From Atopsyche davidsoni (lineage: Eukaryota; Arthropoda; Insecta; Trichoptera; Hydrobiosidae), in contig JAILWY010000027.1 in assembly GCA_022113835.1 (NCBI GenBank), positions 3,474,501 through 3,538,500 of the forward strand: a stretch of DNA of 64,000 nucleotides, given 5' to 3'. Both the position numbers and the translations under genes were made by a program. Each line of letters starts with the position of its first letter. Within the stretch, counting starts at the first letter, position 1. This document shows, one piece after another, positions 1-12,994 of this stretch. The notes below the pieces were generated by a model. That model saw only the letters and a list, made by a program, of their open reading frames with translations. It made no database searches and was not told the origin of the DNA.

Positions 1-478
1 CTTAGAACAACGGTTGCTAAAACCTATGAACCTACCCAAAGTGACTAATTTTCAAATTGCAGCCAAAACAGCAAACATTATAGGTATATCGTATAAATTA
101 TATGGATATATTAAATTATATAACATCATATGTATTAAGTGATCATAATAAAACTAGTAATTTAATAGATGAATGATGAAACCTTTTGGGTATTGGTCTT
201 TTCCTTTTGACCCGCTGATCAGAATGAAGAGTACACACGGATACACAAGTGTTATTAATACAATATTAATTAAAAACCAGGTTCTATTGATTTAGTACTT
301 TAAAGTTTATTGGTTGCCTATATGCCATATACATTATTAAATAGACGATTTATGTCACTAGTCACTGTTAAAATTTTAAGAGTAAACTTAATATGATGTA
401 TTAAAAATTATGGCAAAGTAATTGGTAATAACTCAAATCACAGTTATTAAAATATAAATCTCTCGGTTCTTGTCATAG
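1..478. other. AT-rich region upstream of rootletin
   Basis: No gene is recognised. The stretch is AT-rich and stop-rich in all frames. GTTGCC, a half-site of the RFX X-box often found upstream of cilium genes, occurs at 313-318 and again at 485-490, but neither has the second half (RGNAAC) at the right spacing, so this is suggestive only. If a 5' non-coding exon exists, the true promoter lies here or left of the window. Confidence 0.4.
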
Positions 479-496
479 CCGGCCGTTGCCAAGATG
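461..496 (+). promoter_or_regulatory. Start context of rootletin, possible splice acceptor
   Basis: The ATG at 494 has an A at -3 and a G at +4, a good start context. An in-frame TAG lies at 476-478, which limits extension if the transcript is colinear here. However, the pyrimidine-rich run ending in CATAG at 478 also looks like a splice acceptor. The 15 bases from 479 to 493 are open in frame. An upstream exon could therefore add either 5' UTR or extra N-terminal residues. Confidence 0.45.
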
Positions 497-3400
497 GATT
501 CTCTCCGTTATGACGACAGTCCCCCAGACTCTCCCGGAGGCGGCCTGGGGCGAGGGCGGGAGGCGGGCTACCGGCGCAGACTGGATGCCTACCGCCGCGC
601 CCAACATGACCAGGCCGCCTTGGTGGCGAGACTACAAGCCAAGGTAAGCTATTGTTCATAACATTTAAGAGTTATCAGGGAAGACTCTTACTAATGTGAG
701 ACCAAATATAAAACAAATATTTATGAATAAGACGGAGACGAAGTGAAGTGGTGAATACTAACGAGTATCACTTTGAGATCTATATTACTGATAAACATTG
801 AAAGTAAGAATTTTCTTTGATTTACATTCAACTCAAATGTGTTCAGCCCACCTTTGAGCGAAATATCGCAAACTACTCATCTTGTCGCCTCGTAGTGCTC
901 TGAATTCTATTTTGTATTGCATTGTTTAAAAATAACATTTGTGTTGTTTAGGTTCTCCAGTATAAGCAGCGTTGTTCTGACTTGGAGAGTAACATGTTGG
1001 AGACGCCTGTTGAGCACCACCGTCCCTCGGCCATCGCTCTGCCGCCCCCAACTGGACGCGATGCTCCTACTTCCATGACGTCATCTGCACTCGAGCAGGC
1101 ACAGCAACACCTCCGAGAGGCCCGCGAAGAGAGGGTGTATGACCTAGAGACTGCGCTCAGGAAGCTGGACGAGGAGCGAAGGAAGTAAGAACTAACTTTG
1201 ATTCAGGAACAATATTATTTTATTCAGAAATTTTACAACTTTCTAATGCTTAAAACTAAAATTCAATTAATTTGAATGACATAACAGAAAAAATATTTTT
1301 TATCATGTTTTAATTTCAGATGTGAAAAGTACATCCAGATCAACAACTCTCTGCGTGATCAGCTTGAAGAGTCTCATCAAATAAATGAGGCACTTACAAG
1401 TGATCTGCAGAAACTTACCAACGACTGGGAAGGTCTGCGCGAGGAGATGATTGTCAAGGAAGATGAGTGGAAGGACGAAGAGCAGGTAGTTATATTTTTG
1501 ATTCTCAATATTTTGAAATTGCGAATTGTGAAAAGAAAATGAAATGATAGCCTAAAAATCTAATCTGATTTCATCCAGGTTAAATTTAAAAAATTAAGTA
1601 AACAAATTCATTGTAATAAATTAATTTAAAGTCACAGTATTGTTATTAAATAATTAAAACCCAGAAAGTTTTAAAAACTCTTTATTTATTTGTTTTAGGA
1701 TACTAAGTAATTAATATGCAATTGTTCCAGGCCTTCAATGACTATTATACTACCGAGCACAATAGGCTCCTGACTCTGTGGCGAGATGTGGTCTCCGTGA
1801 AGCGACTCTTCACAGAGATGCAGTCAGCTACTGACAGGGATCTGCACAAGATCAAGAATGAACTGGACTCCACCTGCCGAGACATCTCTTCCGTATCCAA
1901 CAACCTATCTGCTACTGCTTCTGTCAATGTATTTATTAATTTATAATAATTATTCATTCTGACGGGCTGATGTGTTGAAACTGATGAAATGTTAATTACT
2001 ATAATTGTTGAATGCTTTAGGCTCTTGCGGAGCGCGAGATCAACGAGTTGAAGAATAAGATTGCAGAGTTGGACAAGCGTCGAGATTCTGATCAGACTGA
2101 GATACAGCAGAGAGATCTTAAACTTCAACAACTAGTGGGAGATCTTCGTGCTTTGGTAACTTTTTCATAATTGTTTTGAATGTAATTTAACATAGTAAAT
2201 TAAATAAATTTTGTTGCTAAAATAATATTATTTGTAAATAAAGGAGGAACGCAGTTGCCGCGCCGAATCCGCTCTGGGCGAGTTGGGGATGTTGCGAGGC
2301 GAGGCAGGAGCCCTGCGAGGGGCGCTCGCAGCTGTGGCACGAGCTGTGCTGAGGGACAGTGAGCGTGCTGCTACTCAGGCTCCTCCTCCTCATCTGCATC
2401 TCTCACACAACCCGCCACCTTCTCCCCCACCACCCCCCAGCTCCCATCGGTAATTGCTTTATCAAAAATAGCGATAAGTATCCTTTCTTGTGAATACTTT
2501 AGCAGCTATATAAGATATATAATTAACTGTTTATTTTTTAGGATTTATAATTAACTACATAATTAATTAAAAACCATTTTGACACAGTACTATGTAATAA
2601 AATCACACAGGTCAGCAGCTACTCGAGCCGATCTTTCTAACATTTCTGGAACAGCCTTGGCGGAGAGTACAGTTTCGGCAGTTCAAGCAGCCCTCAGACG
2701 ACATCAAACCCACATCCATGAACTTCAGGTATTCGTAACCTTCACAAATAACTGGAAACAGTTTATTTTTAATTTTAAATCCAGACTTATACTTGGTTAA
2801 CTTTTATATAGGTCAAACTTCAGAGCAATCGTGAACAACTCATAGCTACCAGAAAGCAATGTGATGTTTCTGATGGAAACATAGCAACATTGGAACGTAA
2901 AGTAGAAGAACTTCAAGGACAACTAGACCAAGCTAAGGGACAACTTAACAAAATGGGGCAAGAGAAGGAGCTCATGCAGAAGACTCTCGAATCTTTACGA
3001 AACGATAAGAGCGGCCTCGAGAAAAACAGACTGGAAATCAATTCTATGGTGAGTAATATTTTTATTAATTAACATTAGACGATTACTAGAAGTTTTTGCC
3101 GCAGGCTCTTGTATTGCAATAAATTAATTTTATTTTTAAGATTGAATCCCTGACGTTGGATTATGAGAAACTACAAAAAGCAAACGGAAAACTGCAAAAG
3201 CAGTTTGATAATTTGGAAAACGAGAAGAGGTCTGCCAATGATGAAATAGATAGACTCCAGAGAGAAGCTACGAATAGAGAGGCCGTATTGAGGTTTGATT
3301 TCATGTTATTTTCTCTTAAATAAAGTTTGGTGGTCTTTATTGTTTTTATTATATGCCATGTGTTTTTCGTTTCAGGTCAGAAGAAGATCGTTCAAGCCGA

Positions 3401-6400
3401 ATCAGAGAAGAACTTCTGAACATGAGAGAAGAATTGAGCAAGAGTTATCTATCGCGAGATCTGCTGGAACAAAATAAAATTGAAGCTGACAACTTAATAT
3501 CTCAGATCGAAAAAAATAGAGGTGGGTAAAAAATATACCATGGATGTTTAAGTGAAACAATTAATATTATATCATTATTTTAATGTTTGCTTTTGCAGGT
3601 GATCTTGAAATGGAATTGGAAAGAAGTGTTCTGGATAGAGCTGACTTACAAGATTCTTTAGAGAAGTTGGATAATTGTGTGCAAAACCTGGAGCAAGATA
3701 AAAAGCAACTGCAGACAGATTTCAAAAAGGTAGTGATTCATTTAAAAATTGTTACTAAAATAATGTCATATGTATCAATGCTGAAAGTAAGTGACCATGG
3801 CTGAAAATATATTGAAATGTGATTTAACTACTCAACTTGTTACTGAATTAGTTTATTTTATTAGTAATATTTTAGTTTTTATCCTTTCTAAGTTAGGGTT
3901 AGCACTTGAAATAATATTAATGTTTATTGCAGCTTGAAGATGAAAAGTTTAATCTCCAAAACCAGAATGGTGATTCACAAGCTGACTTAAACTCCCTCCG
4001 CAAAGAGTTGCTTGCCGCTGAACAGACTAGACTCGATTTAGAAGCTGATAAAAACTCATACGCAGAGCGTATAAAGTTCCTAGAAGGAGAAAAAGAAAAG
4101 GTAGAATTATAATTTATATTCATTTCGTAAATCATAAGAGATGTATGAGCTGATAATAATGCATTTGTTACAAAATTTTAGGTTGAGCTTGATTTAGCTC
4201 AGGTTTGTCGAGAGCGTAGTGATTTGAGCTCTCAGCTTTGCGGTCTTGGTCGCAAGAAGGACTCTTTGGGAGAAGAGATCATGCGCTTGCAGCAGCGACT
4301 GGAGCAGGCCGCTGAAACCAACAGCCGGCTAAATAGAACTCTAGAAGAACTGGTCAAGGAGTGTGAAGAGAAACAGGTATATTAATAAATTAACATAAAA
4401 ATGTTTTATAGTATTCTGAATGAAATAATTCAGAGTATATATTTCCCGTACTTGAATTAGGTTCTTGGTTGACTAGATTTCTTGTTTAGTGTTATTATGA
4501 TAAACACCAATGATTGCAGTTTATCGCTCAATTTGCTTGAGAATAAAATATTGTAAAATTTTATTAAAGGTTATGTTAGACAGCAATGATAAAGAGATGC
4601 AACATCTTCAAGAACAATTGGCTTCTCTGCGTAGTGAAAAAGAAGCACTGGAAGGAATATTGTTTGATACGTCCAGTAACTTGGAGGCTGTTGAGAGTAA
4701 ACGACAAAAGCTCGATAAAGAGCTTCAAAAAACTTTATTGAGCGAAGAGAACTTGAAAGGTAAAGTTTTGTAATTATGAAAGTTTCAGGGTAAAGGAATT
4801 AAAATATTGGTATTGATATTCAGTATTTTTTTTAAGGACAAGTAAACCGCCTTACCAGAGACCTAGAGGCCTCAGAAAAGAAATGCAGAGATACAAAGAA
4901 TGCTCTTGTACAACAGGCTGGAAAGAAAGAGGCAGAATACCAACAGACTATTGCTAATCTCAACAAGACCAACACGGAGAACGTAAGAAAACTCACAGAA
5001 GAAAAGGTATATAAACATACATATCTAAAATTAATTAAATGGCAGTTGAAATAGGTTGGGTTATGTGAGAGTGAAGGATTTGTTTTGCTTGCTGTAGATA
5101 TAAGTTTGATGGAGAAGTTACAAAGATGGTTCACTTTGTCTGAAAATAAACATGGTTATTGAAATGGATATGCATGGTTATTTTATAGGAGCAAGTGCGT
5201 ATTTCTTTGGAGAAACGCTTACAGCAAACTGTCCAGGCTCTGGGAAGCGAGAAAGATGCTGAGATAGCAGACTTGCAGGAAAGAGAACAACAACTCCAAT
5301 CTGCCATCGATACACTCTGCCAACAACACGAGGAAGCTCTTTTAAGAGCTGAAAATGATAAGCAACAGGTGTTGCTCATCGGTAAATCAACACATACAAT
5401 AACTTTTGTAATATTGTAGTTGAAAAATGTAGTTCCCTGGTCTAATTGTTTCTTATTTATGTGTATGCAGCTCATCATGATCAGCAAGCTCTCCTAGAAA
5501 GACTAGAGGAAACAAAACATGCTTTGGATAATGAGTTAAATACTCTTGAAAGATTGAGAAGGGAAGCTCAATCTCGGTGTGATCAGGACCGAAGCAGTAT
5601 TAACCAGCTGAAGGATGAGATCACAAACATGAAGAGCAGGCTGGAGGAATCGAAGTATGAGATTTATTTATTTAAAAAATTTTACAGTAAGCATAATTTA
5701 ACTGCCATTTTTCCAAATGATTTTTGTGTAATACCATGATTTTTAGAGACATTGTAAATAAATGTCTATTTGATTTTTTACCGTTATTTTTATGCTAGGA
5801 TCAAAGCCGAAGAAGAGTTACAGAGAGCTGAAAGTAGAATTCATGAAATTACACAAGAGAAAGAAAACTGCATGAAGGAGTCCACTGATATTCGAATGCA
5901 GTTACAGTTGGCTGAAGATAAATCTGATAATCTCAATACCCAGCTTAATGACACTATTCGGAAACTCAAAGAAAGTGAGTCTTGAGTTTAATATAATATT
6001 TCATAATATGCAACAAGAAAACATTATTTAAAAAATAATTGTGTTATTAATAATTTTTAGTTGAAAATGAGTCTGAGAGTCTTCGCAAAGAATTGACCGA
6101 CAACCGTCGCCAATTATCAAACAGTAATATTGAACGAGACAAGTACAATGCCACAAATAAGGAGTTGCGAGACCAAGTCAAACGGTCCGAGCAAGAACGA
6201 AGAGAGCATGCAAGATCTTTGGAAGATGCATTCCACAAAATTTCCGGTTAGTTATCATGGCATTTGATTGATAAAATTTTTATCTACTATCTAACTGGCA
6301 CTTATTTACAAGAATATATCAACAGACCCTCTTCTCAAAATCTCTTTTGTGCATTAATTTTTGATGATTTTAGGATTGGAGGAACAGCGTAATGCTTTAG

Positions 6401-9400
6401 AACAAGAACGAACTCGTCTCTCAGCTGCTGCTGGAGAAGCAGGTAGACAGAATTCTGCCTTAGCCAAACAAGCTGCGGCCACAAGGGATCAACTACAGAG
6501 GGCACAAGGTGGACTAGCTACCAAGCATCACGAAGAGAAGGAGCTTCATGCGAGGTAAAGAAAAGTCTAGGTGTAAGGTGTATTCATACCTTGAATTGGA
6601 AATAATGTATATTCATTTTTGGTATCAAGACTACAGAACGAAAGTGAGGAAAGAGAACGGATCCAACAAGAGTTAGCTCAGATGAAGAGGCAAGCGGCAG
6701 ACCTGGAAAGTCATCTTGTGACTGCTCGTCAGGAAATTGGAAGACTCAGGGCTCGTGGAGCTGAGCTTGAAGAGAGGTGTCATACAAGAGACCAGGTAAC
6801 CAAATAATATTGTAAAAAAAAAATACAATGTATTTTCCAATTTAATATTTATCTTAAAATCGAACATAATATTTGATGTGCATTCACATTTTTATTTTCA
6901 GGAAGTACTGTTAAGGTTGGAAGATTCCAGATGCAAAGAAAGACGACTTGAAGATCTCAAACACAATCTAGAAGTTTGCTTGGCTGATGCTACTCAGCAA
7001 ATTCAGGAGTTGAAAGTATTAAATTTTTTTTTTACTCGTAAATTAATGTCCCTAAAAGAAGTTTTCAAATATATATTTTATGATGATAGGCTCGTCTAGG
7101 AGGAGCTGAAGGTCGGGTGCGTGCATTGGAATCTCAAACAGCTAGCGCAGAGTCATGTAGGCGTGGCGCCGAACAGCGTCTAGGAGCTGTCGGAGCTGCT
7201 TTGCGTCGAATAGCTGGAATCCCAATCGATGCTACCGGAGCTGTTACTCCCGGAGCCCGGCTGACTAGTCCGACAAGGAGGTGGAGCCCCCACAGAGGTA
7301 AGAATTGTAATATAGACAAAGGTCACTCACATAGTATTGCAGTGGTTCCACACATTGTTTTTTTTCATTGACCTAATTATGTACTTGAGAAATTTGCTTG
7401 CAAAATGTTTTCTGATTAAATTTTAAACTAAAAAAATAAAAGATATTATTTGCTTGTTTGAAGTGTTTCATGTTATGTTTACATTTATTACTCTTGATTG
7501 CTTTCGTCAGTTGAGATTAATGCTAACAGATCCTCTATCAATGAATTGATTTATTAATTTGGCAAGCGATTGATATCTAATGTAGCAAATAGGAATGTCA
7601 CCTTTTTTTCGGACTTCTTCAACAGGAATAAGGAGATCGATACAGCTTAAAATATCTTTTTCACCTGCATTTTAAAACACAATACTAATGAGCATCAAAA
7701 AAACATCAAGTGAATCGTCTAAATGAGCTCTTCTGTTTGGAGTACTTACTATTAATGAAATTATATAATCTCGATAACTACAAATGATTAATTACTGTGC
7801 TCAAAGATAACAATGTGTGAAACTGATCATAGGGAATCTATTGGGTGATAGTAGTTTGTATGTGGGAATCTAATTGGTTGAGGTTATATTTTTCTTGCCT
7901 AGTGTATCCATGAATCATTATTTTATTGTAAATATTAGATGTATTCAATATTATGTAAATATAATTTTAATGCACAATTGATATTATTGCACTTTAGTGG
8001 CCGTAACGCCTCAGACACCTCCGACATCACCACCATCACAGGATCCAACACCATCACCCATCGGAAAACATTATGTACATACTTCGAGGACGAGAGAAAC
8101 CATCAACAGAAACAGGCTTATCCTGTCTTCAGCGTGGCCTTTCTGGAATCCTGATATAAGGAGAGATTCTTACCGACGATTTTTGAGAAGAAAATATATA
8201 TGACAAAGCTCCTATAATGTAATATGAAACTGAAACATGTATATTGTATATAAAAGAGTATTTTTGATTGGGAGTAAAATATATACTAGAAGACGCACAA
8301 AATTAAAGTTTGTCTTACAGGATGTGTAAGATAATACTAATACGCAAGCATTTCAGCAAAATGAAATATAAAAGCAACAGATCCCGAAATCACACCTGCA
8401 CATATTCATATATCTGTACATAATATTAAAATACAAAAAAGCACAAAGAGATTTAATAAATCTATTATGTATAATACACTGCTTTAAAGCTATATTTTTA
8501 TCAATTTAAATATCACGCAGCGTCACTTCTATGCACACAATAAGGTTTGAATATTATTTAAAAAAATATTGAACTCTTATTTCTTTTTGCCCAAGTCAGT
8601 AAGTAATTTGTAAAAGATGATGTGATTTTTTAGGTCAAGATCACGAGCGCGATAGATCTGTGGAGTTGATTACAGAAGTGGATCCTGACATAGTGAGAAA
8701 GGGAATTAGAAATCTGATGCAGCAAGTTGGACAGATTGAAAGGGAGCGGGTAAATATAATTTGTTTATATTATGTGAGCAAGTTCTCGGGATCAAGAGAG
8801 TGCATCACTGTAGGCTATATAGACAAGAGTCGGGGGCCATTGGTAACATATTCAATAATAAAATATGTACTGGTTGTATTAAATGTATATTTTTACTGTA
8901 TTATTGTTGTAGGATGATTACAAGACACAGATCTGTGGGTTGCGTAAACAGTTAAAAGAGGCAACCGATCTAAGGAGTAAAGGAGATGGAGAACTCTCTG
9001 CTTCCATAAAGAACCTGCGAGGAATGGAAGACAAGAAAGCACAGCTTCAAACCAGTCTCGCGCAAAAGCAGGCTCAATTACAAACACAAGTATGCATTGA
9101 CAAATATTTATATTTGAAATTGATAAAGATATAATTAGTAGTTTAGAATGATTATGATTATTTTCTTTGAAATTTTAGAATGAAGCTCTCCAACAGAAAT
9201 CTGACGAAGTCAACATGTTGAAAGAGAAACTTACAACATTGGAGCTTAACTTGAACAGTGGCAATGAAGAGAAGGGCCAAATCGAGGTTCATTGAGCCAT
9301 TTAATTTATATATTTTTAATTTTGATAAATAAAAATATGTTTTACAATGCAGTCTTTTTAAATTAATTTGTGACTGTTTTTTTCAGGATAAAGCTGAGAA

Positions 9401-12400
9401 GTTGCGTGCTTCCTTGAACCGCTGTGAGGCAGAGCGACGGGCTTTGGCTGAAGAAGCTGGGCGAGCTGACCAGAGAGCAGCCCGTGCCGAGCTTCAGAGA
9501 GCTGCTCTGGAAGGAGATACTCGACGCTTGCAACTTGCTAAGCAGGACAGAGACGTTCAAATACAGGCAAGCCAGTTATAGTTTTCGATTAAAGTCAATA
9601 TTGTATTATTGTAACCCTAGGTAATTTTATGAAGTTATGTTGTTTTTAGAAAATGCAAGAACATTGTGATAACCAAGCCAGAACTGTTCTAACTCTGGAA
9701 GAAAGATGCACGTCTCTCAAAGCAACAGTCGATCAGCTGAGTGCTTCTCTTCAGAAAGCAGCAGCTTCCGAGAGCGAATTGAGAAGTGAATTAGGAAGGC
9801 TCCAGAGACAACTTACTGATGCTAAAAATCATGATAATGCTTCCCTGGATAAACTAAAGCAACTTCAAAAGTCTCTGAGCAATTGTGACAGCGAGAAGAG
9901 AGTGCTCAATGAAAAGGTTGAGGTAGTGAAGAACGCTCTAACAGAAGTCAAGAGGGATAAACAGCAACTTCAAGATCAAGTTCATAGATTGAATAATCAA
10001 CTAGCTAATGTAGAAGTTCAAAGGTAATTACTATTTTACTTTTTAGTGGTTTATACTTTTCGTAATTGTGAAAGCTCATCTGTAAGTTACATTTTGTTAG
10101 CTGTAATATATGTATTATTCTTTTAGATCTACTCTGGAGTCTCAATTACGTCTATCAAATTGGGATGGTAAAGAAGTTGACAGCGAAACAGAAAGAGAAC
10201 TCCACGCAATTCAACGAGACAAATCAGAACTGAAGGCCAAAGTTGACGCATTGCAGGACAAAATACGTCAATTGGAGGCAGAAAAGCGTGCAGCCAAGTC
10301 TATACGAAGCAAGAGTTACGAGAGACCTGAAAAATCTCTTTATTCAGACAATGAATCGGTGGTCGATGGAGCTTCTATTCGTAACCTGAAACTAGGCAAC
10401 CGTGACTCAAATGTATTGAGAGACTCCAACTTGGCATTGCATTCTCTAGGAGCAGATATCACCGATCCCCTCACCACAATTTTTGAGCAAGAAAATAGAG
10501 AATTGAAAATTAAAATACGCAGATTGGAAAGTCAACTAGCTGAAAAGGTTTGTGATTTTAAAGAAGGCTTATGATTGCTGGTAATGAAGTATTACTAATT
10601 GTTTGTACTTTTTATAGGATGCAGAGCTTGCGATAATTCGTTCAAAAACATTGGACGGTGGAATGAGATCGGTCGGAAGAGATGATATTGACCGAATCAG
10701 AATATCCGCCGCACAGTCTGAAAGACTATTGGAATCTAGAGAGGCAAGTCACAGGCAGCAGATTATGAGGCTGGAGAGTCAGGTCAGTTGTTTTTACCGT
10801 AGAAACACACAATACATTAAGCCATATCCTGAATATGGCTTTGGTAACTCAAATGGTGCTTAATTTGGAGACTGCTCTCTCTATTTTGAATCTAAATTTT
10901 ACTTTACAGCAGTTTTTACAAATATGATATCATCTATCAGTATCGGCTAATAAACCTTCATAGACATTATCCCAACCTCCAAGTGCATCTTCTTCTTTAA
11001 GTACCTCTCCTCAGAGGAGGTCGGTGACCGCGGCACTGAACACATATTTATCCTGGGCCAGTCTTGCTGATTTGGCTATGTCCAAGTGCATGACTGGTTG
11101 CGTTTGCATTACGAGAATACTTTGCAGGAATGTTTATTTCATTGAAACAATAGCTGATGACTACAGTGTTTGTTTAATTATTCTGTTCCCGTTTGGATTA
11201 TATTGCTATTCACATTTCATAGCTTATCTATGTTATTAAATTTCATATCAAAAACATTGGCTCAAATGAAGTTACACTAGTCTTATTTATATTTCTGCTC
11301 ATTATATTATGCGTGTAATATACTGCAATAATACATATATATATATTTAATATGTGATTGTTAATTTCATATGCATCATCGTTAGATCGCCTTTATGACT
11401 TTCATCACATATAATTATCATTTAAGCACACTATCTAAATTCTTACTCATTGATAAGACCTTCTGACATAATATAATGCATATTCAAGATAACATAAAAA
11501 ACTCAGTAGTACATTTGTAACAAATTTGACCAAAAAAATTATATCACCTAAAAATGCAGTGCATGCCAGGAATGTGCTGGGATAAGCATATATTGTGGTT
11601 TTATCAAAACCACTACTTGGTTAATAACTATTTCATTGTTCGTTTTCAACACTTTGGGTGCACGGGCCCGCTTTTCAATTGAGAGTAGTCGATATCGACA
11701 TAGGAAATGCAAAATAAATTTAAGGCCAGATTTACTATTTGCATATTTTATTGAGACTATATTTTAATTTCACATGATGCTTTTCTAGATAGCAATCGAA
11801 AAGGTTGATTCCCTTTGGCTTGATTATGAGTCCAGGAAATATTTGCAAGACCACAATCATAAATGTATTTGCATTGGTATTTTTTTATTGAACTTACCAA
11901 CTGACTTCTGGTCATTTAGGTTCGGTTTCCAGTGTTAATTGAGGTGTTGAGTTTGTGTTTGACACTAATGATGTAATACGCATATTTAATTTATCCGTTA
12001 ACGCCATTTCAGATACAAGCCCTGCGTACACAGCTGTCCCAAGAGGCGCGGCGTCGCCAGCTGTTTGTTTTGAGGTCCGGTCGTCACGGTAGAGAGCTTC
12101 AAAGACTCCGCACTGCTCTGGGAGACTCTCTTCGTACCGTGTCTCAGGTAAAAAAGCACATTGACCTTCCTCTCAATGAGAACTATGAATTTATTGTCAT
12201 GTTAGGCTGTGTTGAGTTGCGATACACTTCAGCTCTGATAGCGGAGGTATTTCAAGGAAACTTCATAATCAGCTATTAAGATGGTCAAATAATCACAACT
12301 CGCACAGCTTGACACCCAAAAAAATAAATCCATTAAAAATGGCTAAGCACACCTTTCCATATAAGATTTGGTTTTACACAAATCGGCAGGAGTATTTGTA

Positions 12401-12963
12401 GAAAATTATCCTTGGGTTTTATGCAGCCACTCGTTTCTTTAGCTATCATCAGAGAATATTAATTCCCGGTGAAGACAAGCAATATGAAAGAAGATAACAA
12501 TCTTCTACAAGAGTCTGTAGACATAGATGCAACTTGATTGTTATTGTAAAGTTTAATATAATATTTTTTAATGAACTTTACGATTCATGAAAGAAATATT
12601 ATTCTACTTTATTATTCATCAAAAAGGGTATTTCAAACCACTTGGAAAAATAATTTTAAAAAAAAGTTTTGATTAAATAAAAAGTTAACTTACCATACTC
12701 AAGCAGTCTTATCGAAATTAATTAAATTTAAGCCAGTGGTGTTCAAACAGTGAACCATTAACATAATTTACAAGCGATTTAAGCTTTAATTAATAAAAAA
12801 AAAAACATGGAGTCAGTTCATATTATTTCAATGCGGATTGCGATTTTACTTTTAGGAGCCAGCTTTGGATTCCATGCTGCTGGAGCACGAAGCCAGGAAG
12901 CTGGACAACACGCTGACTCACAGCATGCCACACTTCAGTGACGACTACGAATCTTCAAAATAA
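494..12963 (+). CDS. Root: Rootletin (ciliary rootlet coiled-coil protein), 32 coding exons
   Basis: Structural protein of the ciliary rootlet and of centriole linkage. Exons read by eye: 494-643, 952-1184, 1320-1485, 1731-1928, 2021-2155, 2244-2449, 2611-2728, 2812-3048, 3141-3292, 3376-3521, 3599-3729, 3933-4100, 4182-4376, 4570-4759, 4837-5006, 5189-5381, 5471-5654, 5799-5974, 6061-6246, 6374-6554, 6630-6795, 6902-7015, 7090-7297, 8634-8749, 8913-9089, 9179-9286, 9387-9566, 9650-10023, 10127-10547, 10618-10782, 12013-12147, 12856-12963. They total 5787 nt, stop TAA included, with every phase closing: 1928 aa, close to animal rootletins (about 2000). Residues 1-290 form the conserved N-terminal domain, with VLQYKQRCSDLE at 51-62 and EHNRLLTLWRDV at about 192. 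The rest is heptad-rich coiled coil, broken by a Pro/Ser/Thr linker (exon 23) before VDPDIVRKGIRNLMQQ. The C-terminus has EPALDSMLLEHEARKLDNTL, typical of the family. All introns are GT-AG except 9567-9649. Exact ends need cDNA. Confidence 0.96.
644..951 (+). other. Intron 1 of rootletin
   Basis: A 308-base AT-rich phase-0 intron from GTAAGC to TTTAG. It joins RLQAK to VLQYKQRC, a junction that falls inside the most conserved N-terminal stretch of the family. Nothing else is recognised in it. Confidence 0.85.
7998..8203 (+). CDS. Root: Alternative terminal exon of rootletin (short isoform)
   Basis: An acceptor (ACTTTAG at 7991-7997) follows a pyrimidine-poor but AT-rich tract. Reading from exon 23 in phase 1 gives VAVTPQTPPTSPPSQDPTPS, then a basic stretch, and stops at TGA 8201-8203. 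The resulting protein would have 1402 residues and end in a Pro/Ser/Thr tail plus a basic, Arg/Tyr-rich end (FLRRKYI), without the last 600 or so coiled-coil residues. No donor that restores the phase of exon 8634-8749 is seen, so a cassette exon is unlikely. The proline-rich composition matches the linker region of other rootletins, which argues that the open frame is not chance. It could still be an unspliced remnant. Supported by sequence only. Confidence 0.6.
8455..8460 (+). terminator. Poly(A) signal for the short rootletin isoform
   Basis: AATAAA about 250 bases after the stop of the alternative exon, in AT-rich sequence and well before the next acceptor at 8633. It fits a separate 3' end for the short form. 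Confidence 0.45.
9567..9649 (+). other. GC-AG intron in rootletin
   Basis: Exon 27 must end in phase 0 after DVQIQ. The junction is ATACAG|GCAAGC, and the next exon starts AAA ATG CAA after TTTTTAG. The only nearby GT (GTTATA) would break the frame. The donor otherwise fits the strong GC-donor consensus (AG|GCAAG), as is usual for this roughly 1 percent class of introns. Confidence 0.85.
10783..12012 (+). other. Long intron 30 of rootletin
   Basis: A 1.2-kb phase-0 intron between the exons ending RLESQ and starting IQALRTQL. It contains a reversed 3' end of the GAA-tailed LINE family (10988-11085). Otherwise it is AT-rich, with nothing recognised. Confidence 0.8.
10988..11085 (-). repeat. 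GAA-tailed LINE 3' end, reversed, inside intron 30
   Basis: The + strand starts TCTTCTTCTTT and continues with the complement of the family's GAGGAGAGG(C/T)AC and GGTC(G/A)CC blocks. Reverse-complemented, it aligns by eye with the copy at about 39120-39230, including GACTG(T/G)CC(T/C)AGGATA. A dead 5'-truncated insertion; the tail shows the LINE points against the host gene. Confidence 0.75.
12148..12855 (+). other. Last intron of rootletin
   Basis: A 708-base phase-0 intron from GTAAAA to TTTTAG, AT-rich. No repeat, RNA or gene is recognised in it. Confidence 0.85.
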
Positions 12964-12988
12964 AACTCCGCATACGAGTCACGATTGA

Positions 12989-12994
12989 AATAAA
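12989..12994 (+). terminator. Poly(A) signal of full-length rootletin
   Basis: AATAAA lies 26 bases after the TAA stop. A second AATAAA occurs at 13186-13191. Either could serve; the close first one would give a very short 3' UTR. Confidence 0.5.

Larger units (their letters stand above)
7298..8633 (+). other. Long intron 23, holds the alternative last exon
   Basis: This phase-1 intron of about 1.3 kb separates the Pro/Ser/Thr linker exon (7090-7297) from the exon beginning GQDHERDRSVEL. The left part, 7298-7997, is AT-rich with no repeat or gene recognised. The right part carries a separate open exon (7998-8203) followed by an AT-rich stretch, 8204-8633, that would be its 3' UTR. Confidence 0.8.

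Noticed and set aside
313..318. RFX X-box for rootletin (GTTGCC, also 485-490)
   Set aside because: Only half-sites; the second half is missing, so no functional X-box is claimed.
1745..2131. 128-codon minus frame
   Set aside because: It is antisense to rootletin exons 4-5, which read correctly on the + strand.
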